NCBI GenBank assembly: GCA_937927575.1 | Contig: CALBEE010000172.1 | Location: 1 to 42,908 of the forward strand | Origin: an uncultured Saprospiraceae bacterium | Lineage (GTDB): Bacteria > Bacteroidota > Bacteroidia > Chitinophagales > Saprospiraceae | Length of the DNA stretch: 42,908 bases | Direction of reading: 5' to 3' | Shown: positions 35,312-42,908 of the stretch, piece by piece | Layout of the letters: each line of letters starts with the position of its first letter | Position numbering within the stretch: position 1 is the stretch's first letter | Notes under the pieces: model-generated | What the model was told of the DNA's origin: nothing | The model's database searches: none | The model's input: the letters and a program-made list of their open reading frames with translations, nothing else | Program-made: the position numbers and the translations under genes

Positions 35312-36043
35312 ATGTTTGGAAAGTTAGTCATGGCAAGTTTTTTTTTAGCGGTCATATTTGTTATTTCATCATGTTGCTGCTCTCGAAATCCGGAATCATC
35401 TCAATATAGTGATTTTGGTTATTTATCTGCTAGTGTATTAGTTAAAACTAACAGTAAAAACAAAGTAGGTCTTTTGACATTGAATCATTCAAATGTTTCG
35501 TTAGACTTAGCAATGGATCAGATTGTATACGCCGTTCATGCTCAGTTTGATACCACTTATGCAGAGGAGTCTACCGTTTATATTAATTTGGTTTCATTTG
35601 AAGGTGTTATGATTGTAAATGACGTTCTTGTAGTAAAACCAGAAGTGGATCTAATGAGATACAAGACGACACCTGTTACAGGTTTGCCGATAGCGTATCT
35701 TCCTTCAGAGTCTGAGTTGAAAGATGATTTTGGTGATTATTTGATGGATTATCATAGCGCATTTGCAGAATTGAAAGATCATGATGAAACTAATCACAAA
35801 CGCGGACATGTTAATACATGGATTCCTAATTACAACAATTCCGGGTTGGGTTATATAACTTTCCCGTTAGCAACTAGTAATGATACAATGTATTATTATT
35901 CAAGTATTAATATGCAAGAGTATTTTAATACCAAAGAGGAAATATATGTTGAAACTAAAAATGTAATATTCAAGGGGATGTTGGATTCTGTGAAATTAGT
36001 GGTCGATATTATTGATCATGACCATTTTCCTCATAGGCACTAA
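35312..36043 (+). CDS. Lipoprotein of unknown function, first gene of metzincin trio
   Basis: The ATG at 35312 (243 aa) gives a clean lipoprotein signal, MFGKLVMASFFLAVIF then SSCCCS. An in-frame TTG at 35282 would overlap the CHAT start and is not needed. The mature part is mostly beta-like, has no cysteines beyond the start, and ends in a histidine/aspartate-rich tail (DIIDHDHFPHRH) that might bind metal. I recognise no family. It is followed after 10 bp by the metzincin gene. Only 12 bp separate its ATG from the divergent CHAT start, so each promoter must lie within the other's coding region. Confidence 0.72.
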   Translation: MFGKLVMASFFLAVIFVISSCCCSRNPESSQYSDFGYLSASVLVKTNSKNKVGLLTLNHSNVSLDLAMDQIVYAVHAQFDTTYAEESTVYINLVSFEGVMIVNDVLVVKPEVDLMRYKTTPVTGLPIAYLPSESELKDDFGDYLMDYHSAFAELKDHDETNHKRGHVNTWIPNYNNSGLGYITFPLATSNDTMYYYSSINMQEYFNTKEEIYVETKNVIFKGMLDSVKLVVDIIDHDHFPHRH

Positions 36044-36053
36044 ATAAACAAAT

Positions 36054-36770
36054 ATGTTTTTGGATCAAGGAACAATATTCGCAAGAAAAAATACTAGTGG
36101 ATTGTACTCATTTTTTGGAATTCCAGAGTTTATGAATTACGATTTCGATAGTACTACTTTATATTACGTATTTAGTCCAACGGAGTGTCCTTTCGTAATC
36201 GCAGGTGGAGTGCGGGTCTCAAGTGATGAAATAAAGAGAGATACTAGCTTGCCGATGCGTCAAGGCTTAGTTGAACTAAAATTGTATGTTGCAGATAAGA
36301 CTTCTACTTTTGATGTTTCAAGATTATCAGTCATATTGAATCATTACTTTGCAAAAATTCGAGTAGGCCTGAGAATACAATTTGTAGATCATAAGGATCA
36401 TGCTGACTACGAAATTCTTTGGTTAGATGATCCTGATGTTTTAGCTCTTGTTGAGGATAATTCGAATGTAAATGGAAAAGTACATGACGATTCTATTTTA
36501 ATTTATAAGCCAAAAGGTAATAATCAAGGAATGTTTTATACAGTTTTAGCTCATGAGTTGCTTCATGTATTAAACTTTGGGCATAGTAGAAAAGATACGA
36601 ATATAATGTTTCCTGATTATATTGATAGATCAATTTTTATCACACCAAAGCAACTCTTAAATAGTAATAATATTAAAAGTGATGGTCTGTTCGGACCCCC
36701 ACATTTTGATATTAATTTTCCAAATTCTGATTTGTTGTTGAGTGGTAATAGCACGATTTCAGAATCTTAA
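36054..36770 (+). CDS. Metzincin-like metallopeptidase
   Basis: A 238-aa protein with the zinc site AHELLHVLNFGHS (H167, E168, H171, H177) and a Met-turn TNIMFPD (M185), the arrangement of metzincins, although the usual glycine in the middle of the motif is asparagine and a glycine sits before the third histidine. A strand-rich region (about 60-140) precedes the site. There is no signal peptide, unlike the lipoprotein 10 bp upstream, so it is cytosolic or exported by a route not visible here. Active-site residues are complete; I recognise no specific family. The next small gene starts 9 bp downstream. Confidence 0.78.
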   Translation: MFLDQGTIFARKNTSGLYSFFGIPEFMNYDFDSTTLYYVFSPTECPFVIAGGVRVSSDEIKRDTSLPMRQGLVELKLYVADKTSTFDVSRLSVILNHYFAKIRVGLRIQFVDHKDHADYEILWLDDPDVLALVEDNSNVNGKVHDDSILIYKPKGNNQGMFYTVLAHELLHVLNFGHSRKDTNIMFPDYIDRSIFITPKQLLNSNNIKSDGLFGPPHFDINFPNSDLLLSGNSTISES

Positions 36771-36779
36771 TAAGGTGTA

Positions 36780-37133
36780 ATGGATAATAAAGCTTGGAAT
36801 TATTTGTTTTCATTGAATGTAGATCATTCTCATTGCCCACCAAAGACGGATGTCAGGTTTGAGAATCACTTTGAATTTTCGAAAGTAAAGAGTATTTTTC
36901 AAAACTTTTTAAAACCTTCAATCGAGAAAAGAGCGCTAATTGAGTATTATGAATTTGACTTTAGTTCCATAAAGTGGGACAAGAAGGATTATATTCAAAG
37001 TCGAGTAGCTGAAATGTGGAATATTGTGAAAAAGAATTATATCAGGTTTGCGGTTTTTAATTCGCTAGATGTTGATACTTATATGCAAAAAGATCCGCTT
37101 TATATTTATCTGAATAATAAGAAGCGCAATTAA
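36780..37133 (+). CDS. 117-aa orphan protein behind the metzincin
   Basis: A small, charged, soluble-looking protein without a signal peptide. It contains VDHSHCPPKTD near the start, aromatic-rich helices (FEFSKVKSIFQNFLKP, EYYEFDFSSIKWDKKD) and a basic end. I recognise no family. It starts 9 bp after the metzincin stop and is surely co-transcribed. Position and size would fit a specific inhibitor, immunity or chaperone protein for the peptidase, but that is inference only. Confidence 0.65.
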   Translation: MDNKAWNYLFSLNVDHSHCPPKTDVRFENHFEFSKVKSIFQNFLKPSIEKRALIEYYEFDFSSIKWDKKDYIQSRVAEMWNIVKKNYIRFAVFNSLDVDTYMQKDPLYIYLNNKKRN

Positions 37134-37167
37134 ATAAAAACAGCCACTAACTTTTCAGCTAGTGGCT
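37132..37167 (-). terminator. Intrinsic terminator after pruA
   Basis: AGCCACTA (37142-37149) pairs with TAGTGGCT (37160-37167); on the minus strand the stem is followed by GTTTTTATTTAA, so it ends pruA-side transcription about 105 bp past the pruA stop. It also faces the convergent 117-aa gene. Confidence 0.8.
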
Positions 37168-37183
37168 AGTCTTCAATTGGGTT

Positions 37184-37282
37184 TTATACTGCAATGATAG
37201 GTAATTGCTTACAATCTTCATCGCAATCCGACAACTTTTTGGCGATTAGGCCGATGTAGTCGCTATTTTTCCTATTTCTCAC
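37184..37282 (-). CDS. Candidate 32-aa ORF overlapping the pruA stop
   Basis: From a GTG at 37282, in a different frame from pruA, a short frame reads MRNRKNSDYIGLIAKKLSDC, then DEDCKQLPIIAV and TAA. The amino-acid composition looks coding-like, it overlaps the last codons of pruA and ends before the terminator at 37167, so it would be in the same transcript. No family is recognised and it is too short to be sure. Confidence 0.3.
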   Translation of the reverse strand: MRNRKNSDYIGLIAKKLSDCDEDCKQLPIIAV

Positions 37283-38903
37283 CCAAAAATGGATATCTAT
37301 AATCTCTAGGTGGAACAAAGTTTTCTTTCATCGTACGCGCTGATACCCAACGGAATAGATTGAGTATAGATCCTGCTTTATCATTGGTTCCAGAAGCTCT
37401 CGCTCCACCAAATGGCTGTTGTCCTACTACTGCTCCAGTAGGTTTGTCATTGATATAGTAGTTTCCAGCTGCATTACGTAAGGCATAGTTAGCTTCTAAA
37501 GTAGCAGCTCTGTCGTTAGAGAAGACAGCTCCGGTAAGGGCATATGGTGAGGTTTGATCAACTAGTTTCAATGTTTTAGACCAATCTTTATCCTCGTATA
37601 CATGGATGGTCAATACAGGTCCAAAGAGCTCTGTACACATAGTAGTATACTTAGGATCACTGGCTTCTATCACTGTAGGCTCTATGAAATATCCTTTAGA
37701 TTTGGAATATTTACCACCTAGTACAATTTTAGCACCTTTATCTTTTTTGACAGCTTTAATATAGCTTGTGATTTTATCAAAGGCTTTTTCGTCTATTACC
37801 GCATTCACAAAATTAGTAAAGTCTTCGACCGTACCAGTTTTGATCGTTTTGAGATCTGCCGCCATTTTCTTCTTCACAGCTGACCAAAGCGACTTAGGTA
37901 CATAGGCTCTGGATGCTGCACTACATTTCTGACCTTGGAATTCGAATGCTCCTCTTGTCAAGGCTACGGCTACTTCTGTGGCGTTAGCCGATGGGTGAGC
38001 GATTACGAAATCCTTACCTCCTGTCTCACCGACTATACGTGGATAAGACTTATACGTCGGAAGGTTGTTTCCGATAGTTTTCCATAGGTGATTAAATACT
38101 CCAGAGCTTCCTGTGAAGTGTAGTCCTGCAAAATCTGGATGATTGAATATTACTTCTCCAGCAGTAGGTCCACTTACATACACTAAATTGATCACGCCTG
38201 GAGGTAGACCCGCTTCTTCAAATATTTCCATAATGACTTCAGCAGAATAGATCTGTGTCTCACTTGGCTTCCAAACACATACATTACCCAACATTGCAGG
38301 TGCAGCATTGAGGTTTGCAGCTATCGATGTAAAGTTAAATGGTGTCAATGCAAAGATAAATCCTTCTAAAGGTCTATACTCTAGAGTATTCCATATGCCA
38401 TCAACACTTTCTGGTTGCATAGCATACATATCGGTCATGTATTGTACATTGAATCTGAAGAAATCTGCCATCTCGCATACGGCATCGATTTCAGCTTGGT
38501 AGATGTTTTTAGATTGACCTAGCATTGTCGCAGCATTCATACGAGCACGATAAGGACCACAAAGCAAATCAGCCGCTCTAAGAAATATCGCTGCTCTATC
38601 TTGCCATGGTGTAGCGGCCCAAGATTCTTTAGCTGCCAGTGCTGCCTTGATGGCATCGTTGACATGCTTCTTAGTACCTTTGTTGTAATGTCCAAGAGTA
38701 TGCTTAAGTTCATGCGGTGGATGTATGGCTACTTTTGACTTGGTAGTCACTCTCTTACCACCGATAAACATTGGGATGTCTCTTTTTTGTTTCTTAAGCT
38801 TTTTGAGCATCGCCTTTACTTCCTTTTTCTCGGCAGATTTTGGAGCATAGCTTTTTACTGGCTCATTCTTCGGAGTAGGAGTAGTTAAAAATGAATTTGA
38901 CAT
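37272..38903 (-). CDS. pruA: L-glutamate gamma-semialdehyde dehydrogenase
   Basis: This 543-aa aldehyde dehydrogenase oxidises glutamate semialdehyde (from pyrroline-5-carboxylate) to glutamate with NAD+, the second step of proline catabolism. Diagnostic motifs: FALTPFNFTSIAANLNAAPA, the nucleotide-binding FTGSSGVFNHLW, catalytic glutamate in VGETGGKDFV, and the nucleophile in GAFEFQGQKCSAASRAY. QQPFGGARASGTNDKAG closes the domain. Length matches the stand-alone bacterial/mitochondrial-type P5C dehydrogenase. No proline dehydrogenase is in the window. A -7 box lies about 50 bp upstream and a terminator downstream. Confidence 0.96.
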   Translation of the reverse strand: MSNSFLTTPTPKNEPVKSYAPKSAEKKEVKAMLKKLKKQKRDIPMFIGGKRVTTKSKVAIHPPHELKHTLGHYNKGTKKHVNDAIKAALAAKESWAATPWQDRAAIFLRAADLLCGPYRARMNAATMLGQSKNIYQAEIDAVCEMADFFRFNVQYMTDMYAMQPESVDGIWNTLEYRPLEGFIFALTPFNFTSIAANLNAAPAMLGNVCVWKPSETQIYSAEVIMEIFEEAGLPPGVINLVYVSGPTAGEVIFNHPDFAGLHFTGSSGVFNHLWKTIGNNLPTYKSYPRIVGETGGKDFVIAHPSANATEVAVALTRGAFEFQGQKCSAASRAYVPKSLWSAVKKKMAADLKTIKTGTVEDFTNFVNAVIDEKAFDKITSYIKAVKKDKGAKIVLGGKYSKSKGYFIEPTVIEASDPKYTTMCTELFGPVLTIHVYEDKDWSKTLKLVDQTSPYALTGAVFSNDRAATLEANYALRNAAGNYYINDKPTGAVVGQQPFGGARASGTNDKAGSILNLFRWVSARTMKENFVPPRDYRYPFLGEK

Positions 38904-38954
38904 ATTGAATTTGTATCTATTTAAGTAAGTGTTTTATTGTTCTATTAATGATGA

Positions 38955-38962
38955 CAAATGTA
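38955..38962 (-). promoter_or_regulatory. -7 box of pruA
   Basis: The complement reads TACATTTG, matching TAnnTTTG, about 50 bp upstream of the pruA ATG in the gap after coaD. It suggests pruA has its own promoter rather than depending on coaD. Confidence 0.5.
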
Positions 38963-38999
38963 ATTAGGAATTGTTGGAAATTCGTATCCACTTTTCCCC

Positions 39000-39470
39000 T
39001 TAGATGAGATTGACATCTCCTTGAATTTCTTCCGGAATAAACGGCTCTATATTTCCTTTACCTTTAATGATCTCTCTCACGATAGTCGAGCTGATATGTG
39101 AGTATTCAGGCTTACTAATAAGGAAGACTGTTTCGATTTCGTCACCTATAATGTGGTTAAGTTGTGATATGGTTTTTTCATAATCAAAATCCGAAGCGTT
39201 ACGCAAGCCACGAAGTAGATATCGCGCGCCTTCTGCTTTACAGTAATTGACAGTCAATCCTTCAAATTGGCCCACATGTACAGTATCATCATCAGCGAAT
39301 ACCTTTTCTAGCATTTCTAGTCTTTGATCAAGTGAGAAGAGGTACTTCTTTTGAGAATTTACACCCACAGCAACGATGATTTTATCAAAGAGCGGAATGG
39401 CTCTATTCACTAGATCTACATGACCTTTCGTAATTGGATCAAAGGAGCCAGGGAAAACTGCTATTTTCAT
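39000..39470 (-). CDS. coaD: Pantetheine-phosphate adenylyltransferase
   Basis: The 156-aa enzyme transfers AMP from ATP to 4'-phosphopantetheine, the penultimate step of coenzyme A synthesis. It has the nucleotidyltransferase motif FPGSFDPITKGHVDLV (H18), the substrate loop VGVNSQKKYLFS, RYLLRGLRNASDFDYE and the closing ISSTIVREI. Length is standard. ATG at 39470. It is followed on the same strand by pruA after 96 bp that contain a separate promoter-like box. Confidence 0.97.
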   Translation of the reverse strand: MKIAVFPGSFDPITKGHVDLVNRAIPLFDKIIVAVGVNSQKKYLFSLDQRLEMLEKVFADDDTVHVGQFEGLTVNYCKAEGARYLLRGLRNASDFDYEKTISQLNHIIGDEIETVFLISKPEYSHISSTIVREIIKGKGNIEPFIPEEIQGDVNLI

Positions 39471-39680
39471 AATCGTTTATGCTTGTAGATGAAGTAGTAA
39501 ATATAAGTGAATATTGTATGCCAAGGAGAAGAAGAGTAAGCAATAAATATCCTATCATCTAATAATATTCGCAGAATCCTTATATTTAAATGATTTAATT
39601 GATAATTGGGATGAATGCTTGATTGTTCGCTACACGTAATCTCACCGAAAATCAATATTGATAATTTTAAATAATTGATT

Positions 39681-40277
39681 ATGAGATACTTAGTGTTTTT
39701 AGGCTTTTTGTTTTCTTTGGCCGCCTGTTCTTCTAGAGATTTGGAAATAGACAACCCAACCGATAAGGCTATTATGATCAGTTTTGGTGATGAAGCGCCT
39801 ATGGAAATTAAGCGTTATACTAATAAGAAGATTCAAGTAAAACGAGGAATGGTAGAAGTTGCTGTAGATGGAAATTCGATAGGAGAATACGACTTTTCCC
39901 AGAAAGGTGATTTTTTACTAAATCCGACTTTATCAAAGTACTATATTGAGGAAGCTTTATACGGAGACGATCAAAGTGCTTTTCAGCAACAGTTACTCAA
40001 AGACAAAGGCATTGACCTATCGCCCTATGCCTACGATACGCAAATTTTTGTTTTTGGAGAGGTAGTTTATATTGGTCATGCAAAGGTGGATAGCACTTTT
40101 ATGATCAAAGATAATTGGCAATATGGTGTACAGAGCGACCTTCCCACTCAAATAAAAACCACAGGTTCTTCCAAGATGGTTCGTAAAATATACAGAGAAG
40201 AATATTTTATGGAGCATGCGGAAAAGCTGTTTAAAGAGGCTATGCAGGAGATTAAAAGTGAGAAAGCTGCGGAGTAA
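39681..40277 (+). CDS. Small lipoprotein of unknown function
   Basis: The ATG at 39681 (198 aa) gives a lipoprotein signal with lipobox SLAAC (C16); a TTG two codons upstream adds nothing. The first 90 residues of the mature part look like a small beta domain (EIDNPTDKAIMISFGDEAPM, YTNKKIQVKRGMVEVAVDG), the rest is mixed with a helical C-terminus. I recognise no family. It is divergent from coaD and stands alone. Confidence 0.72.
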   Translation: MRYLVFLGFLFSLAACSSRDLEIDNPTDKAIMISFGDEAPMEIKRYTNKKIQVKRGMVEVAVDGNSIGEYDFSQKGDFLLNPTLSKYYIEEALYGDDQSAFQQQLLKDKGIDLSPYAYDTQIFVFGEVVYIGHAKVDSTFMIKDNWQYGVQSDLPTQIKTTGSSKMVRKIYREEYFMEHAEKLFKEAMQEIKSEKAAE

Positions 40278-40724
40278 TATTTAGATCTCGCAGTCTATGA
40301 TTATGTAATATGTAGTACTTCTTATTTCCTGAGGAGTTATGTACTCTATAGATTCTTTACAAGTCATTTTTAGTAAAACTTCTAATTTTTGATAGAATTC
40401 AATTTTGTGCACTTTGGCAGTACCAAGGCACTTCTCATATAAAGAAATTATATCACATCTAATTGTACTCTGATAAGGGTAGAAGAGCTCAATAGAACTA
40501 AAGCGGTATTCCTAAGATCAAAGCTTAAAACCAAAGCGTCCTTTCCAGGACCAATGCGTTTTTGCTCAAAGCGACCTTGAAGAGCAATAAGACTTATAAC
40601 CCAAACGAATCCCAACAATTACATCTTCACTGCATTACATATAGGATGAATAAATTAACTTTGAGCACGTTGAGTATACGCGATGTGTACCAAGTCACTA
40701 ATACCTAATACCGTTAAACGAATA
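40278..40724. other. 447-bp gap with degenerate AAAGCG motifs
   Basis: No gene seen. Between 40500 and 40610 the hexamer AAAGCG or a close variant recurs at 40500, 40520, 40533, 40553, 40568 and 40602, at irregular 13-35 bp spacing, and GTCCT-TTCC-AGGAC (about 40538-40551) can form a small hairpin. The promoter of the carboxylase gene lies at 40656. Confidence 0.4.
40656..40663 (+). promoter_or_regulatory. -7 box of the acyl-CoA carboxylase gene
   Basis: TAACTTTG matches TAnnTTTG. Transcription would begin near 40670, leaving a leader of about 55 bp to the preferred ATG at 40725. No clear -33 element was seen. Confidence 0.5.
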
Positions 40725-42347
40725 ATGGATATAGAATTCAATAAGAACGAAGATCAAATGAATCTCCATATAGGAGAGTTATATCATAAACTAGAGAAGA
40801 TTTATCTCGGTGGTGGACAGAAGAAGATAGATAAGCAGCATAAGAAGGGGAAGATGACCGCCAGAGAACGAGTAGATTTTCTTAAAGATGATGACGCTAC
40901 ATTTTTTGAAATTGCGGCATTCGCGGGTTATGGAATGTATGAGGAGCATGGTGGTTGTCCAGCTGGAGGTACTGTTATGGGTATTTCCAAGGTGCAAGGA
41001 CGAGATGTTATGATTGTTGCCAATGATGCTACTGTCAAGGCCGGAGCATGGTTTCCGATTACTGGAAAGAAGAATCTAAGAGCACAAGAGATTGCCATGG
41101 AAAATCGCCTTCCGATCATCTATCTAGTCGATAGTGCAGGTGTATATCTTCCTATGCAAGATGAGATATTTCCAGATAAAGAGCATTTTGGGCGCATATT
41201 TCGAAATAATGCAAAGATGAGCAGTATGGGTATACCTCAGATTGCGGCCATTATGGGTAGTTGTGTTGCGGGTGGAGCTTATTTGCCAATCATGTCTGAC
41301 GAATCTTTAATCGTAGACGGTACTGGATCGATCTTTTTGGCTGGCCCTTATTTAGTGAAAGCAGCTATAGGGGAGACCGTAGATAAAGAGACTTTGGGAG
41401 GAGCTAAAACACAAACCGAAATGTCTGGAGTGGTAGATTATAATATGCCAGATGATAAGACTTGTTTGACTACTATAAAAGACTTAATATCCAAATTAGG
41501 ACATGAACCGAAGTCTGGCGTGGATAGAATTAAAGCCGCTGCGCCGAAGTTAGATCCAAAGGAAATAATTGGTCATTATCCATCAGCTAATGCGAAGCCA
41601 TACGATATGAGAGAGATCCTCAAGCGTATTGTAGATGACTCAGAGCTTACAGAATATAAAGAAAATTACGGCAAGTCTATCATCACTGCTTATGCACGCA
41701 TCGATGGATGGTCTGTAGGTATAGTTGCTAACGATCGGCAGGTAGTTAAAAATGCCAAAGGAGAAATGCAATTCGGTGGAGTGATCTACTCAGACTCTGC
41801 AGATAAGGCAGCTAGATTTATCATGAATTGTAATCAGAAGAAAATTCCGTTAGTATTTTTCCATGATGTTTCAGGCTTCATGGTTGGTAAAAGATCCGAG
41901 CATGGTGGCATTATTAAAGATGGTGCAAAGATGGTCAACGCGGTATCTAATAGCACAGTGCCTAAGTTTAGTGTAGTTATTGGAAATTCGTATGGTGCAG
42001 GTAATTATGCCATGTGTGGTAAAGCTTATGATCCAAGATTTATAATTGGCTGGCCGACTGCTAAAATTGCAGTAATGGGAGGCGCACAAGCCGCTAAAGT
42101 TTTAACACAGATACAAGTCTCTTCGATGAAAGCTAAGGGTGAAGTAGATGAAGCTGCAGAAGTAGAATTGTATAATAAAATAAAAGATAGGTACGATCAC
42201 CAGACTACACCGTATTATGCAGCAAGTAGATTATGGTTGGACGCCATCATAGATCCTAGAGCGACTAGAGATTGGTTGGCAATGGGACTTCGTGTTACAG
42301 ATAATGCTCAGATCGAAAAATTTAATGTTGGAGTAATACAGACTTAA
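40725..42347 (+). CDS. Acyl-CoA carboxylase, carboxyltransferase (beta) subunit
   Basis: A 540-aa carboxyltransferase that moves CO2 from carboxybiotin to an acyl-CoA. It has the GKMTARERVDFL start of the family, the acyl-CoA-binding crotonase-like half with MGSCVAGGAYLPIMSDE, and the carboxybiotin half with FFHDVSGFMVGKRSEHGGII and GNSYGAGNYAMCGKAYDPRF. The FMVG-SEH-GI phrase and overall layout resemble methylcrotonyl-CoA carboxylase beta chains (leucine breakdown) more than propionyl-CoA types, but no biotin-bearing alpha subunit is in the window. I prefer the ATG at 40725 (MDIEFNKNED); an upstream ATG at 40683 would add 14 residues without family similarity. Confidence 0.9.
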   Translation: MDIEFNKNEDQMNLHIGELYHKLEKIYLGGGQKKIDKQHKKGKMTARERVDFLKDDDATFFEIAAFAGYGMYEEHGGCPAGGTVMGISKVQGRDVMIVANDATVKAGAWFPITGKKNLRAQEIAMENRLPIIYLVDSAGVYLPMQDEIFPDKEHFGRIFRNNAKMSSMGIPQIAAIMGSCVAGGAYLPIMSDESLIVDGTGSIFLAGPYLVKAAIGETVDKETLGGAKTQTEMSGVVDYNMPDDKTCLTTIKDLISKLGHEPKSGVDRIKAAAPKLDPKEIIGHYPSANAKPYDMREILKRIVDDSELTEYKENYGKSIITAYARIDGWSVGIVANDRQVVKNAKGEMQFGGVIYSDSADKAARFIMNCNQKKIPLVFFHDVSGFMVGKRSEHGGIIKDGAKMVNAVSNSTVPKFSVVIGNSYGAGNYAMCGKAYDPRFIIGWPTAKIAVMGGAQAAKVLTQIQVSSMKAKGEVDEAAEVELYNKIKDRYDHQTTPYYAASRLWLDAIIDPRATRDWLAMGLRVTDNAQIEKFNVGVIQT

Positions 42348-42499
42348 AAGAGTAGGCTGTTGCTTTTGAGATTTGAGTATGTCTTCTGATTCGTTTGAGA
42401 ATTTGATCATTGTGGCCTATAAAATTATATGAGTGCATAGATGATACAGAGTAGTAGGTGTCTTATTTCAAGATAGCTTGTTTTTGTAAATTAGTAAAT

Positions 42500-42908
42500 A
42501 TGAAGAATACCCTTTTTATAGTAATGATATTCTGTTCTCTCAATGGATGGAGTCAAAGTATCGATATTTTTGCTGGTTGGAATGATAATCACTTTTTTGA
42601 CTTTAATGATGCAGGTGGACATTATAATTCTTCATATAATTCAGGCGAAGGTTATTCTTTTGGAGTAGCCATAGATGAAGTGAAATTCGATTGGACCACT
42701 ATGCGATTCGCAATAAGATATAATAGTTATGGAGGGGAAATTAGAGTTAGAGATGGCGGATTAGGTGGAAGCATCAACACCATTGCGTCTATAGATAAAT
42801 CTATTTTGGCTATAGGTGTGTTTCCAATTCACTTCGAGATGATAAATAGATTTCACTTAAATTTAGGAATAGAATTTTCAAGGCTAATTACAGAATCCTA
42901 TAAAGGTA
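42500..42908 (+). CDS. Outer-membrane beta-barrel-like protein, 5' part
   Basis: The reading frame starts at ATG 42500 and is open to the window edge (136 codons visible). It has a Sec signal (MKNTLFIVMIFCSLNGWSQ) and then alternating short strands such as GEGYSFGVAIDE, MRFAIRYNSYGG and ILAIGVFPIHFEM, consistent with a small porin-like or PorT-type barrel of Bacteroidota. The C-terminus is beyond the window, so family and length cannot be judged. Confidence 0.7.
   Translation, partial: MKNTLFIVMIFCSLNGWSQSIDIFAGWNDNHFFDFNDAGGHYNSSYNSGEGYSFGVAIDEVKFDWTTMRFAIRYNSYGGEIRVRDGGLGGSINTIASIDKSILAIGVFPIHFEMINRFHLNLGIEFSRLITESYKG

Noticed and set aside
40500-40610. Regular tandem repeat of AAAGCG units
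   Set aside because: Spacing varies from 13 to 35 bp and the units differ, so it is reported only as a weak motif cluster within the gap.

Overview
The window looks like a chromosomal segment of a low-GC, gliding- or marine-type member of the Bacteroidota. Direct evidence: three secreted proteins end in type IX secretion (T9SS) type A sorting domains, several proteins have Bacteroidota-style lipoprotein or Sec signals, a DUF5916 outer-membrane protein is present, and TAnnTTTG -7 promoter boxes occur where expected while Shine-Dalgarno sequences are weak. A Saprospiria-like affiliation is a guess from overall protein flavour. No rRNA, tRNA, CRISPR array, insertion sequence or integrase was recognised.

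Layout. 1-2603: a decaying 48-bp tandem repeat array next to a large DUF5916 barrel protein. 2783-3997: a histidine-rich membrane protein (cytochrome b-like) and a VOC protein. 4060-7400: an alcohol dehydrogenase and a small cysteine-rich CWC/DUF5522 protein set in a gene graveyard: a frameshifted second copy of the CWC/DUF5522 gene, a decayed C-terminal piece of a second PLP decarboxylase and two possible barrel-protein tails. 7414-13861: a 1201-aa M43 metalloprotease with PKD domains, an alternating A-B-A-B repeat region and a T9SS tail, preceded by two strong hairpins; then a group II PLP decarboxylase and a DUF4403 protein. 13973-16617: a lipoprotein, a multi-pass membrane protein, a histidine kinase and a LuxR-type response regulator in one probable operon.

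16913-22550: a secreted protein, a tail-collar (microcystin-dependent-protein-like) protein, then a compact operon of a 62-aa protein, an 857-aa fusion of alkaline-phosphatase-superfamily, TPR and sulfotransferase domains, and a T9SS protein with an unusually long pre-signal N-region. 22915-28888: an alpha-oxoamine-synthase enzyme (serine-palmitoyltransferase-like) translationally coupled to a double VOC protein, a duplicated-domain secreted protein and a choice-of-anchor-B T9SS protein. 29088-32833: hotdog thioesterase, MiaA, a PlsC-type acyltransferase and a lipoprotein isoaspartyl peptidase/asparaginase, coupled in pairs by ATGA overlaps.

32837-37133 is an accessory-looking block between housekeeping genes: a CHAT-protease/TPR lipoprotein diverging, with only 12 bp between start codons, from a lipoprotein, a metzincin-like metallopeptidase and a 117-aa orphan. 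37272-42908: PruA, CoaD, a small lipoprotein, an acyl-CoA carboxylase beta subunit and the start of an outer-membrane protein that runs off the end.

The best candidates for undescribed systems are the CHAT/metzincin block and the small-protein/AP-TPR-sulfotransferase/T9SS operon; both are inferred from gene context only.
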